From positions 1,984,001 through 2,048,000 of the forward strand of contig NZ_CP103288.1 in the NCBI RefSeq assembly GCF_024758005.1: a stretch of 64,000 bases of DNA, written 5' to 3'. This DNA comes from Pseudarthrobacter sp. NS4. GTDB lineage: Bacteria; Actinomycetota; Actinomycetes; Actinomycetales; Micrococcaceae. Both the position numbers and the translations under genes were made by a program. Below the pieces are notes generated by a model. The model was not told the DNA's origin, ran no database searches, and saw only the letters and a list, made by a program, of their open reading frames with translations. Shown piece by piece: positions 34,684-42,851 of this stretch. Each line of letters starts with the position of its first letter. The stretch's first letter is position 1.

Positions 34684-34797
34684 TAGGGGAGTATCCCGAG
34701 CGCTACGATCGTCAACACGCAGGGCATAGTTGCCCCGCCGGGCGTAGCGGGCCGCCACATCAGCACCAAGTGCACAGGCAGGCCGGAGAGACTTACA
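34684..34797 (+). ncRNA. yybP-ykoY manganese riboswitch
   Basis: The segment has the conserved 5' box taggggagta (34684-34693), an inner hairpin region around cgctacgatcgtcaacacgc, the ccgggc-type strand, and the 3' box ggccggagagacttac (34781-34796), which pairs back to the 5' box as in yybP-ykoY RNAs. It stands in the leader of a TerC-family gene, the classic context for Mn2+-sensing members. Its 3' end is 33 nt before the GTG, and it probably controls translation or early termination of terC. Confidence 0.8.
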
Positions 34798-34829
34798 CCG
34801 CATCCTTGTACCCTGCGAAAGGCTACCCT

Positions 34830-35858
34830 GTGCTCGATTTGCCCGTGTGGTTCGAGGTCGGCTCTTTTGTCGTCCTCGGCCTGATCCTCCTGATCGACCT
34901 GCTCCTGGTGGTGCGCCGCCCCCACGAACCCTCGATGAAGGAGGCCGGCCTGTGGGTGGCCTTCTACGTCACCCTCGCCCTTGTGTTCGCAGGCGCCATG
35001 TTCGCCTTCACCGGGCCTGAATACGGTGGACAGTTCGTGGCCGGCTGGGTCACGGAATACAGCCTCAGCATCGACAACCTGTTTGTCTTCATCATCATCA
35101 TGGCCCGGTTCTCGGTGCCCCGGAAATACCAGCAGGAAGTGCTGATGGTGGGCATCATCATCGCCCTGGTCCTGCGCGGCATCTTCATCATGCTCGGCGC
35201 CATCGTCATTGAGCAGTTCAGCTGGGTGTTCTACATCTTCGGCGCCTTCCTGCTGTGGACCGCGTGGAAGCAGGCCCAGGATGAAGGCGAAGACGAAGAA
35301 GACCGGGAAAACCCGCTCATCGCCCGGATCCGCAAGGTCATTCCCATGTCGGAGAAGTTCGACGGCAACAAACTGCGCACCACGGTGGACGGCAAGAAGG
35401 TCTTCACCCCCATGCTGATCGTGTTCATCACCATCGGCCTGACGGACCTGCTGTTCGCCGTTGACTCCATCCCCGCGATCTTCGGGCTGACCCAGAGCCC
35501 GTTCATCGTCTTCACGGCCAACCTGTTCGCCCTGATGGGCCTGCGCCAGCTGTACTTCCTGCTGGGTGGCCTCATGAACCGCCTGATCTACCTGAAGCAC
35601 GCGCTGTCCTTCATCCTGGCGTTCATCGGCGTCAAGCTGGTCCTGCATGCCATGCACGTGAACGAACTGCCCTTCATTAACGGCGGCCAGCACATCGAAT
35701 GGGCCCCGGAGATCCCCACGTTTGTATCCCTGGCCGTCATCGTTGGCACCATCATCATTGCCGTGATTGCCAGCCTGGTCAGCTCCAAGGCGAAGGAAGC
35801 CCACCTCGACCCCCGCCTGGAGGAAGACTTCCGCAAGAGCCACAGCGACGCCGAGTAA
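34830..35858 (+). CDS. TerC-family membrane protein, probable Mn2+ exporter
   Basis: 342 residues, about 8-9 membrane segments. TerC signatures are EYSLSIDNLFVFIIIMARF (about 73-91, Asp in the membrane) and LLFAVDSIPAIFGLTQSPFIVFTANLFALMGLRQL (about 206-240). A charged cytoplasmic loop (AQDEGEDEEDREN) lies between. TerC/Alx/MeeF members export manganese, some loading exported enzymes; the riboswitch upstream supports this. GTG 34830 with GAAAGG before it is preferred, since longer frames run into the riboswitch. Confidence 0.88.
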   Translation: MLDLPVWFEVGSFVVLGLILLIDLLLVVRRPHEPSMKEAGLWVAFYVTLALVFAGAMFAFTGPEYGGQFVAGWVTEYSLSIDNLFVFIIIMARFSVPRKYQQEVLMVGIIIALVLRGIFIMLGAIVIEQFSWVFYIFGAFLLWTAWKQAQDEGEDEEDRENPLIARIRKVIPMSEKFDGNKLRTTVDGKKVFTPMLIVFITIGLTDLLFAVDSIPAIFGLTQSPFIVFTANLFALMGLRQLYFLLGGLMNRLIYLKHALSFILAFIGVKLVLHAMHVNELPFINGGQHIEWAPEIPTFVSLAVIVGTIIIAVIASLVSSKAKEAHLDPRLEEDFRKSHSDAE

Positions 35859-35878
35859 CGGCACCCGGGCCTGCCCGT

Positions 35879-35919
35879 CCAACAATCCCGGCCGCATTCG
35901 CGGCCGGGATTGTTGGCTT
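35879..35919 (+). terminator. terminator after terC
   Basis: Perfect 17-bp stem: ccaacaatcccggccgc at 35879-35895 pairs with 35900-35916 around an attc loop, followed by cttt. Confidence 0.88.
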
Positions 35920-35954
35920 TAACCTGCCCCTGCAGGAGCCGGGCGAAAGGGGAC

Positions 35955-35960
35955 TATGCT
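35955..35960 (+). promoter_or_regulatory. -10 element of the MFS gene (leaderless)
   Basis: TATGCT, six bases, then ATG 35967. Confidence 0.5.
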
Positions 35961-35966
35961 CACTCC

Positions 35967-37334
35967 ATGGCCCCCACTTTGATCACGGAACAGGACGTGC
36001 GCCGGGTGCAGCGGCGTACCGTAATGCTGCTGGGCATGGCCCAGGTCTTTGGCGGAATCGGAACGGGAGCAACAGTTTCCATCGGTTCGATCCTTGCCGT
36101 GGAACTCTCCGGCTCCAGCGCCTGGGCGGGAGCGGTGGCTACCCTCATGACACTCGGCGCTGCCCTGGCTGCACTGCCGCTTGCAGCGCTGGCAGACCGC
36201 AGGGGACGCCGCATCAGCCAGGTCACTGGACTGTCCGCAGCCTTCGCGGGTGCTGTCCTGATGGTCCTGGCGGTGGTCACCGGACTCTTCTTCCTGCTGG
36301 TGCTGGGTGCGGCCGGCATCGGCGTGGGGTCAGCGGCAAGCCTGCAGGCACGCTTTGCGGCCGTTGACCTGGCCGACCCCGAGCATCGGGGCAGGGCGCT
36401 GTCCACCGTCGTCTGGGCGGTAACAGTCGGTGCGGTTGCCGGGCCCAACCTGATCCAGCCCGGCACACTGGTGGGCGCCGCACTGGGGCTGCCGCCGGTT
36501 GCGGGCCCGTTCGTGATCTCCGGGGCCGGGCTACTGGTGGCCACCGTCCTCCTTTTTGTGGGCCTGCGGCCGGACCCGCTCCTCATGGCGCGGGAACTGG
36601 CCACACAGGCTGAAAGTGCCGCCCTGGGCCTTCCCCGGCAGGGCGGCCTTCCCGGCGCACCGGAGCAAGGCCCGGGCACGCCGACTGGCGGTTCCCTGGC
36701 GCGTGGAATGCGTGCCATCGGTGCCTCCCGGCCGGCCCTCCTGGCGGTGGCGGCCGTCGTCGGGGCACACGCCGTGATGGTGGGCGTGATGTCCATGACG
36801 CCCCTGCACCTGCAGCACCTGGTGGAAGGCCCGGGGGCGGCACACGCCGGCCATACGGCCTCGGGGGATGTACTGGTGATCATCGGCTTCACCATCTCGC
36901 TGCACATTGCCGGCATGTTCGCCCTGGCACCGGTCATGGGCTGGCTGACGGACGAGGCGGGCAGGACGGAGACCATCATGATCGGCTTCACCCTGCTGAT
37001 TACCGCTGTCCTTGTTGCCGGCTTTGGCCAGGGTTCCACCACGGCAGTGGCAGTCGGCCTGGTGCTGCTGGGCATGGGCTGGTCAGCTGCCACGGTGTCA
37101 GGTTCCACACTGCTGGCCGAGAGCGTCGGGCAGGAGTCACGCGTGGTGGTGCAGGGCGTGTCCGACATGTTGATGGGCGCCGCCGGGGCAGTGGGCGGCG
37201 CAGTCTCGGGGCTGGTCCTCAGCTGGACGGGCTACCTGGGGCTGAACATGCTGGGAGGCATAGTGGGTGCAGTTGTCCTGGCCGCGGCCTTCCTGACGCT
37301 CATGGCACGGCGGCGGGAATCAGCGGCGGCCTGA
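35967..37334 (+). CDS. MFS transporter
   Basis: 455 residues, about 12 hydrophobic segments in two halves. The loop 2-3 motif reads ALAALPLAALADRRGRRISQVTG (MFS motif A, DRRGRR), and the second half has APVMGWLTDEAGRTETI. It probably exports a drug or metabolite; specificity is unknown. The C-terminal gene end overlaps the convergent peptidase gene by 15 nt. Start ATG 35967 rests on the leaderless -10. Confidence 0.87.
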   Translation: MAPTLITEQDVRRVQRRTVMLLGMAQVFGGIGTGATVSIGSILAVELSGSSAWAGAVATLMTLGAALAALPLAALADRRGRRISQVTGLSAAFAGAVLMVLAVVTGLFFLLVLGAAGIGVGSAASLQARFAAVDLADPEHRGRALSTVVWAVTVGAVAGPNLIQPGTLVGAALGLPPVAGPFVISGAGLLVATVLLFVGLRPDPLLMARELATQAESAALGLPRQGGLPGAPEQGPGTPTGGSLARGMRAIGASRPALLAVAAVVGAHAVMVGVMSMTPLHLQHLVEGPGAAHAGHTASGDVLVIIGFTISLHIAGMFALAPVMGWLTDEAGRTETIMIGFTLLITAVLVAGFGQGSTTAVAVGLVLLGMGWSAATVSGSTLLAESVGQESRVVVQGVSDMLMGAAGAVGGAVSGLVLSWTGYLGLNMLGGIVGAVVLAAAFLTLMARRRESAAA

Positions 37335-38627
37335 CCTGGCCATCCCCAGCAGCCGGGCGAAAATCCCCTCACCGTCGTCGGCGATGCCGTCGTGATGGAA
37401 GTCGCCCGTTTCCCAGACCTGCAGCCCCTGGACTGCCGCCGCCGTTTCAAGGGACAGCTTTCGGTCCACATAGATATCGTCCGAGTAGACGGCCGCTGCC
37501 ACGGGGACCCTGTTCGCGGCCAGTTGCTTGACGTCGTAGAGGGGCTTCCAGTCCTGCTTTGAAGCCAGGAGCCCGGCAACCTCGCGGAGGGGCTGCAGCG
37601 CGGGGTCCTGCTCGAAGTACCACGGGTACACCATCTCACCGGTCAGCAACAGGGGTTCTGCATCCGGCCGGAACTCCGGATACTCGCCCAGCACCCGCCA
37701 GGCTGACCAGTCTGTAGCCTGGCCCTGGCCGTAGATGGATTCGTGCATGAGGGCGTACAAGGGGTTGGAACGGCGCGAGACGATGCCCTGCATCTGTTCA
37801 AGGAACGGATCAGAGAGCCTCGTACCCGCCGCGGTTTCGGTAAAAGCATCCTCCAGAAGGTAGTGCAGGCTGTCCACCCTGGTGTTGCCGCCCAGGAACG
37901 CCCCCGCCATCTGGAAGCGCTCCACGGTGAGGGTCCCGCCGTCGGGCAGGAATTCACGAGTGCTCCGCAGATGGCGGGCGATCCGCTCCACCGTGGCACG
38001 GTCCTCCGGGTACCAGTTGAAGTACTCTGCGTTCCGCGCAGCTACGCTCTGGTAAGTGGCCCTGTAGACGTCATCCGCCAGCCCGGTGAGCGGCGCCAAG
38101 CCGCCGGTGATGAGGACCTCCCGGAGTCCTTCCGGAGCGAAGGAAAGGTAGGTCAGTGCGCAGAAACCGCCGTAGCTCTGGCCGTAGACGCTCCAGGGCG
38201 GTGACCCGAGCGTCTTCCGGATCAGCTCGGCGTCTGCCACGATCGAGTCAGCCCTGAAGTGTGCCAGGTATGCGGCCTGGTCTTCGGCCGAGCCACGCAG
38301 TGGCAGGGTGTTGCGGTCAACCGGTGTGGACAGCCCGGTTCCGCGCTGGTCCAGCATCAGGATGCGGAAGTCCTTCGCTGCAGCCTTGCTCCAGCCGCCC
38401 GCCAGGGAACCGAACCTGTTGCCGCGGCCGCCCGGGCCGCCCTGGAGGAACAGGAGCCAGGGAAGGTCCTGGGCTTTCTCTTCGCTGTGCGCCGCCGAAA
38501 CGTACTCGCGGGCAAAAACGGTGATGGTCTCCGGGGCAGGGGACGGCACGGCGCCCGAAAGAACCGATGATGCCGTCCGGGCAGCATGGTCCAAGGGCAC
38601 CGTGAAGTAATGCTCAACCGTCCTCAT
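37320..38627 (-). CDS. alpha/beta-hydrolase, proline iminopeptidase-like (S33)
   Basis: 435 residues. LLFLQGGPGGRGNRFG is the oxyanion GGPG motif, LMLDQRGTGLSTPV is typical of S33 peptidases, VYGQSYGGFCALTYL carries the nucleophile Ser, YSDDIYVD the likely acid and GDFHHDG the catalytic His. It likely removes N-terminal Pro or similar residues in the cytoplasm; no signal peptide is seen. ATG 38627 is chosen near the family start; an in-frame ATG at 38738 would overlap the upstream acetyltransferase gene. Convergent with the MFS gene. Confidence 0.87.
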   Translation of the reverse strand: MRTVEHYFTVPLDHAARTASSVLSGAVPSPAPETITVFAREYVSAAHSEEKAQDLPWLLFLQGGPGGRGNRFGSLAGGWSKAAAKDFRILMLDQRGTGLSTPVDRNTLPLRGSAEDQAAYLAHFRADSIVADAELIRKTLGSPPWSVYGQSYGGFCALTYLSFAPEGLREVLITGGLAPLTGLADDVYRATYQSVAARNAEYFNWYPEDRATVERIARHLRSTREFLPDGGTLTVERFQMAGAFLGGNTRVDSLHYLLEDAFTETAAGTRLSDPFLEQMQGIVSRRSNPLYALMHESIYGQGQATDWSAWRVLGEYPEFRPDAEPLLLTGEMVYPWYFEQDPALQPLREVAGLLASKQDWKPLYDVKQLAANRVPVAAAVYSDDIYVDRKLSLETAAAVQGLQVWETGDFHHDGIADDGEGIFARLLGMARSGRR

Positions 38628-38730
38628 GCCACGGAACTCATGCCGCGCCCGGATCTCGTGGCCGGCCCTGGACTCCTGCCCGGGCCTGAACAGGCGCGTC
38701 AGGGCGTTGACGGTGCCGGGCTGCCGGCCG

Positions 38731-39231
38731 TCAGCCATTGGCAGCGGCAGGGACAGCGCTGCCGAACTGTTCCAGGGCTTCCCCGGTGAGCCGGAAGGTG
38801 GACCAACCCTCCATGGGGCGGGCGCCCAGGCTCCGGTAGAAGTTGATGGACGGCTCGTTCCAGTCCAGGACGCTCCATTCCACCCTCGCATAGCCGTTCT
38901 CCACCGCAATGCCGGCAAGGTGCTGCAGGAGGGCCTTGCCATGGCCCTCGCCTCGGGAATCGGGACTGACGTAGAGGTCTTCCAGGTAGATTCCGTGCAC
39001 GCCCTCCCAAGTGGAGTAGTTAAGGAACCACAGGGCGAAGCCCTGGACGTCGCCGGATTCGTTCTCGGCCATCGCGGCGAACACGCGCGGGTTAGCGCCG
39101 AAGAGGACCTGCTGCAGCATTTCCGGGGTGTTGCGGACAGCGTCCGGTTCCTTCTCGTAATGCGCCAGTTCGTGGATCATCCTCAGGATCGCGGGCACAT
39201 CCTGCTCGGTTGCGGGGCGGATTACACTCAT
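38731..39231 (-). CDS. GNAT acetyltransferase, SSAT/thialysine-type
   Basis: 166 residues with features of diamine/spermidine N1-acetyltransferases: IHELAHYEKEPDAV, FALWFLNYSTWEGVHGIYLEDLYV, SRGEGHGKALLQHLAGIA and WNEPSINFYRSLGA, which match human SSAT-type consensus closely. The likely substrate is a polyamine or thialysine-like amine; exact specificity is unknown. A TAAGCT hexamer lies 6 nt before ATG 39231, so a leaderless start. It is followed on the same strand by the peptidase gene. Confidence 0.86.
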   Translation of the reverse strand: MSVIRPATEQDVPAILRMIHELAHYEKEPDAVRNTPEMLQQVLFGANPRVFAAMAENESGDVQGFALWFLNYSTWEGVHGIYLEDLYVSPDSRGEGHGKALLQHLAGIAVENGYARVEWSVLDWNEPSINFYRSLGARPMEGWSTFRLTGEALEQFGSAVPAAANG

Positions 39232-39237
39232 TGTTCG

Positions 39238-39243
39238 AGCTTA
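39238..39243 (-). promoter_or_regulatory. -10 element of the SSAT-like gene (leaderless)
   Basis: TAAGCT on the minus strand, six bases (CGAACA), then ATG 39231. Confidence 0.5.
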
Positions 39244-39281
39244 CCGCCGGGAGGGTTTCCCTTCCTGCAGGTTCGGGTGGT

Positions 39282-41825
39282 TCAGAGCCGGTTGACCCCG
39301 GTCACCCGGACCACGGCGGTTCCGGTCTCGTCCGACGCCGCCAGGTCCACCTCCGCGGAAATTCCCCAGTCATGGTTCCGTGCCGGATCGTCGAAGATCT
39401 GTCGTACCTTCCACGCACCCGGTTCCTCGGTGATGATGAGCAGGCCAGGGCCGCGGGCGTCGGGGCCGGTTCCGATGTCGTCATGCTCGTCGAAGTAGTC
39501 GTCGAGGACGTCTTCCCAGCGGTCGCGGTCCCAGCCGGAGCCGCCGTCAAGCTCGCCCAGAGCTGCAGCGTCCTCATCCGCGAACAGTTCCACCCGGCGG
39601 AACATCTCGTTCCGGACCATGACCCGGAAGGCGCGGATGTTCGAGGTGAGCGACGGCGGCGGGGGCGGCGGGGCGTCATGCGGGGTGGGAGCTGCGCCGG
39701 AGGTCAGTTCCTCCCACTCGTCCAGGAGGCTGGAGTCAACCTGGCGCACCAGTTCGCCCAGCCACGCGATGAGGTCTTCGAGGTCCTCGCGCAGCATGTC
39801 CTGCGGCACCGTCTGCCGGAGCGCCTTGAAGGCGTCCGCGAGGTACCGCAGCACGATGCCCTCCGAACGGGCCAGCCCGTAGAACTGCACAAACTCGCCG
39901 AAGTTCATGGCACGCTCGTACATATCCCGCACCACTGACTTGGGCGCCAGTTCGAAGTCGCCCACCCACGGGGCAGCCTTCCGGTAAACCTCGAATGCCT
40001 CCCCAAGGATCCCAGCGAGAGGCTGGGGGTAGGTGACTTCGTCCAGCATGGCCATCCGCTGCTCATACTCGATGCCGTCGGCCTTCATGGCCGCCACCGC
40101 TTCGCCGCGGGCCTTCTTCTGCTGGGCAGAGAGGATCTGGCGCGGTTTCTCCAGCGTCGCCTCGATCACGGACACCACGTCCAGGGCGTACGACGGCGAC
40201 TCCGGATCAAGGAGCTCCAGGGCGGCCAGCGCGAAGGGGGAGAGCGGCTGGTTGAGCGCGAAGTTCGGCTGCAGGTGCACCGTCAGGCGCACGGTGCGCC
40301 GGTCAGCCCCCTGCTGGTCCTCAGGTATCCGTTCCACCACTTCCGCGGCGAGCAGTTCCCGGTAGATGCCCAGTGCCTTCTTCATCAGCTGAAGCTGCGA
40401 GGAGCGGGTCTCGTGGTTGTCCGTCAGGAGCCGGCGTGTCGCGGCAAAGGGGTCCCCGGGCCGCTCCATCAGGTTCATGAGCATGGCGTGCGTCACCGTG
40501 AAGCTTGAATTCAGCGGGTCAGGCACCGATTCGACCAGCCGCTTGAAGGTTGGCTCACCCCAGGAAACGAAACCTTCCGGCGGCTTTTTCTTGACCACCT
40601 GGCGAAGCTTTTTCTGGTCGTCGCCGAATTTGGCAACGGCCTTGGCCATCGCCTTGACGTTTTCCGTCACGTGCTCGGGGGCCTGGACCACCACAGTGCC
40701 GGCGGTGTCGTAGCCGGCGCGGCCGGCACGCCCTGCTATCTGGTGGAACTCACGGGAGTTAAGCAACCGGGTGCGGACGCCGTCGTACTTGCTCAGCGCG
40801 GTGAGCAGGACTGTACGGATCGGGACGTTGATGCCCACGCCAAGGGTATCGGTGCCGCAGATGACCTTGAGCAGCCCCGCCTGGGCCAGTTGCTCCACCA
40901 GCCGCCGGTACTTGGGCAGCATGCCGGCGTGGTGTACGCCGATGCCGTGGCGCACCAGCCGGTTGAGCGTTTTGCCGAAGCCGGCGGCAAACCGGAAGTT
41001 TGCGATGAGCTCGGCAATTTTGTCCTTCTCCTCCCGCGTGCAGACGTTGATGCTCATCAGGGTCTGGGCCCGGTCGATCGCCTCAATCTGGCTGAAGTGC
41101 ACCACATAAACCGGGACCTGCCTGGTGGAGAGAAGTTCTTCCAGCGTCTCGTGGACGGGGGTCTCGTGATAGTAGTAATGCAGCGGAATGGGCCGTTCCG
41201 CGGAGCTCACAGTGGTGGTGGGCCGGCCCGTCAGGTCGGTCAGCCCCTTTTCGAACCTCGTCACGTCGCCAAGCGTGGCGGACATCAGAAGGAACTGGGC
41301 CTGCGGAAGCTCCAGCAGCGGCACTTGCCAGGCCCAGCCACGCTGCGGGTCCGAGTAAAAGTGGAACTCGTCCATGACCACCGCGCCAAGCTCCGCTGCC
41401 GCCCCCTCACGCAGGGCAGTGTTGGCCAGGATTTCCGCGGTGCAGCAGATGATCGGTGCGTCCTGGTTGACCCCGGAATCACCAGTGATCATTCCCACAT
41501 TTTCAGCGCCGAAGATCTCGCACAGGGCAAAGAATTTCTCCGAAACCAGTGCCTTGATGGGCGCCGTGTAGTAGCTCCGCCTGCCCTGCGCCATGGCCTG
41601 GAAATGCGCGGCGATGGCTACCAGTGATTTTCCGGAGCCGGTAGGGGTGGCCAGGATGACGTTGGCCCCGGTGGCCAGTTCCATGATGGCTTCGTCCTGC
41701 GCCGGATACAGCGCCAGGCCCCGGCTTTCCGTCCATTGGACGAAGCGGGTGTAAAGGTCATCAGGATCGACGGCGGCGTGCAGGTTCGGGGCGGACAGAT
41801 CGGTCAGCTGGTCAACGAGTTTCAT
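39282..41825 (-). CDS. Ski2-like DEAD/DEAH-box helicase with DUF3516
   Basis: 847 residues. Motif I is ATPTGSGKSLVA near residue 60, motif II DEFH in VVMDEFHFYSD, motif III LMSATLGD, motif VI HQIAGRAGRAGYD. The C-terminal about 350 residues match the actinobacterial DUF3516 helicase extension (QPLAGILGEAFEVYRKAAPWVG). A Pro-rich linker (DAPPPPPP) precedes the last domain. Likely an RNA helicase in turnover or rRNA processing; function uncharacterised. A TAAGCT hexamer lies 8 nt before ATG 41825. Confidence 0.9.
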   Translation of the reverse strand: MKLVDQLTDLSAPNLHAAVDPDDLYTRFVQWTESRGLALYPAQDEAIMELATGANVILATPTGSGKSLVAIAAHFQAMAQGRRSYYTAPIKALVSEKFFALCEIFGAENVGMITGDSGVNQDAPIICCTAEILANTALREGAAAELGAVVMDEFHFYSDPQRGWAWQVPLLELPQAQFLLMSATLGDVTRFEKGLTDLTGRPTTTVSSAERPIPLHYYYHETPVHETLEELLSTRQVPVYVVHFSQIEAIDRAQTLMSINVCTREEKDKIAELIANFRFAAGFGKTLNRLVRHGIGVHHAGMLPKYRRLVEQLAQAGLLKVICGTDTLGVGINVPIRTVLLTALSKYDGVRTRLLNSREFHQIAGRAGRAGYDTAGTVVVQAPEHVTENVKAMAKAVAKFGDDQKKLRQVVKKKPPEGFVSWGEPTFKRLVESVPDPLNSSFTVTHAMLMNLMERPGDPFAATRRLLTDNHETRSSQLQLMKKALGIYRELLAAEVVERIPEDQQGADRRTVRLTVHLQPNFALNQPLSPFALAALELLDPESPSYALDVVSVIEATLEKPRQILSAQQKKARGEAVAAMKADGIEYEQRMAMLDEVTYPQPLAGILGEAFEVYRKAAPWVGDFELAPKSVVRDMYERAMNFGEFVQFYGLARSEGIVLRYLADAFKALRQTVPQDMLREDLEDLIAWLGELVRQVDSSLLDEWEELTSGAAPTPHDAPPPPPPSLTSNIRAFRVMVRNEMFRRVELFADEDAAALGELDGGSGWDRDRWEDVLDDYFDEHDDIGTGPDARGPGLLIITEEPGAWKVRQIFDDPARNHDWGISAEVDLAASDETGTAVVRVTGVNRL

Positions 41826-41833
41826 TGATTTCC

Positions 41834-41839
41834 AGCTTA
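41834..41839 (-). promoter_or_regulatory. -10 element of the Ski2-like helicase gene
   Basis: TAAGCT on the minus strand, eight bases, then ATG 41825. Confidence 0.4.
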
Positions 41840-41921
41840 GTGCCACGTTGCGGCGGGAAGTCCGTCCCGGTCCGGTTAGGCTTCGCGATACCAGTGACAG
41901 CACCAGACAGTGGAGAAGCCT

Positions 41922-42701
41922 ATGAAATGGGATCCCGCCAAGTACGTCCAGTTTGGCGACTACCGCGACCGGCCGTTTTTCGACCTCACCGCCAGGGTTC
42001 ACGCTGACCGGCCAACCCGGGTGGTTGACCTGGGCTGTGGCCCGGGCAACCTTACCGCCACGCTCACTGAGCGGTGGCCCGCGGCGGAAGTGGTGGGCCT
42101 CGACTCCTCGGCGGACATGCTGGCCAAGGCAGGGAAACTGGCAGGACAGATCCCGTCCTTGCATTTCGAACAGGCAGACATCTCCGAGTGGATGCCGCCG
42201 GCCGGAACTGACGTTGTGGTCAGCAACGCGGCCCTGCAGTGGGTGCCCGGGCACCAGGACATGATGCGGTCATGGCTGGCCGCACTGGGTCCCGGAGCCT
42301 GGTTCGCCATGCAGGCGCCGGGGAACTTCAACGCACCGTCACATGCGCTGATGCGGGATCTCGCGGCCTCGAAGCGCTGGAGGCCGGAGCTCGACGGCGT
42401 GCTGCGCGGCGGAGAGTCGGTGGGGCAACCGGCGGACTACCTGCACATCCTGCTCGACGCAGGGTGCACGGCAGATGCCTGGGAAACCACCTACCAGCAG
42501 GTTTTGCCCGGCCCTGACCCCGTCCTGGAATGGGTGCGGGGTACGGCGCTGCGGCCCGTGCTGGCAGCGCTTTCGCCGGCGGACGGGGCACAGTTCGAAG
42601 CCGAATATGCAGCGGCACTGCGGAGGGCGTACCGCCAGGGGCGGCACGGCACAGTGTTTCCTTTCCGCAGGATCTTCGCAGTGGGCCGCAAGGATGGCTG
42701 A
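41922..42701 (+). CDS. tam: trans-aconitate 2-methyltransferase-like protein
   Basis: 259 residues. The N-terminal KWDPAKYVQFGDYRDRPFFDL is characteristic of Tam. SAM motif I is VVDLGCGPGNLTATL (about residues 35-48), then VGLDSSADMLAKA, and DVVVSNAALQWVPGH, the substrate-side motif. Tam methylates trans-aconitate, relieving inhibition of the citric acid cycle. TGGAGAAG precedes ATG 41922; GTG 41910 is the alternative. Divergent from the helicase gene, with a TAGGCT hexamer at 41877 as possible -10. Confidence 0.87.
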   Translation: MKWDPAKYVQFGDYRDRPFFDLTARVHADRPTRVVDLGCGPGNLTATLTERWPAAEVVGLDSSADMLAKAGKLAGQIPSLHFEQADISEWMPPAGTDVVVSNAALQWVPGHQDMMRSWLAALGPGAWFAMQAPGNFNAPSHALMRDLAASKRWRPELDGVLRGGESVGQPADYLHILLDAGCTADAWETTYQQVLPGPDPVLEWVRGTALRPVLAALSPADGAQFEAEYAAALRRAYRQGRHGTVFPFRRIFAVGRKDG

Positions 42702-42727
42702 ATAAAGTCCATTCGCTGGACAATCTC

Positions 42728-42783
42728 TACTGTCGTGGTCATGAAAGTTGACAGTATTTGAAAGTGATCTGGCCTACACTGTC
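42728..42783. promoter_or_regulatory. candidate GntR operator with three ACTGTC half-sites, and promoter of the ABC exporter operon
   Basis: TACTGTC (42728-42734) and GACAGTA (42750-42756) form a perfect 7-bp inverted repeat, 22 bp centre to centre. A third ACTGTC lies at 42778-42783. A TTGACA word (42748-42753) overlaps the second arm and TACACT (42775-42780) is a possible -10, though the 21-bp spacing is long. The operon it precedes ends with a GntR gene, so autoregulation is likely. Confidence 0.55.
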
Positions 42784-42851
42784 GGATGTGGCTTATTGGG
42801 GGAGAAGCTACCGCCCCCGTCGGCTTCCTGACCTTTACTGGAGGGTGTGCG

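Noticed and set aside
42786..42851. 22-residue longer start for ABC subunit 1
   Set aside because: Family members begin close to MVRLLKG, and TTG 42852 has a GGAGGG at ideal spacing. The longer ATG start remains possible if the transcript is leaderless.
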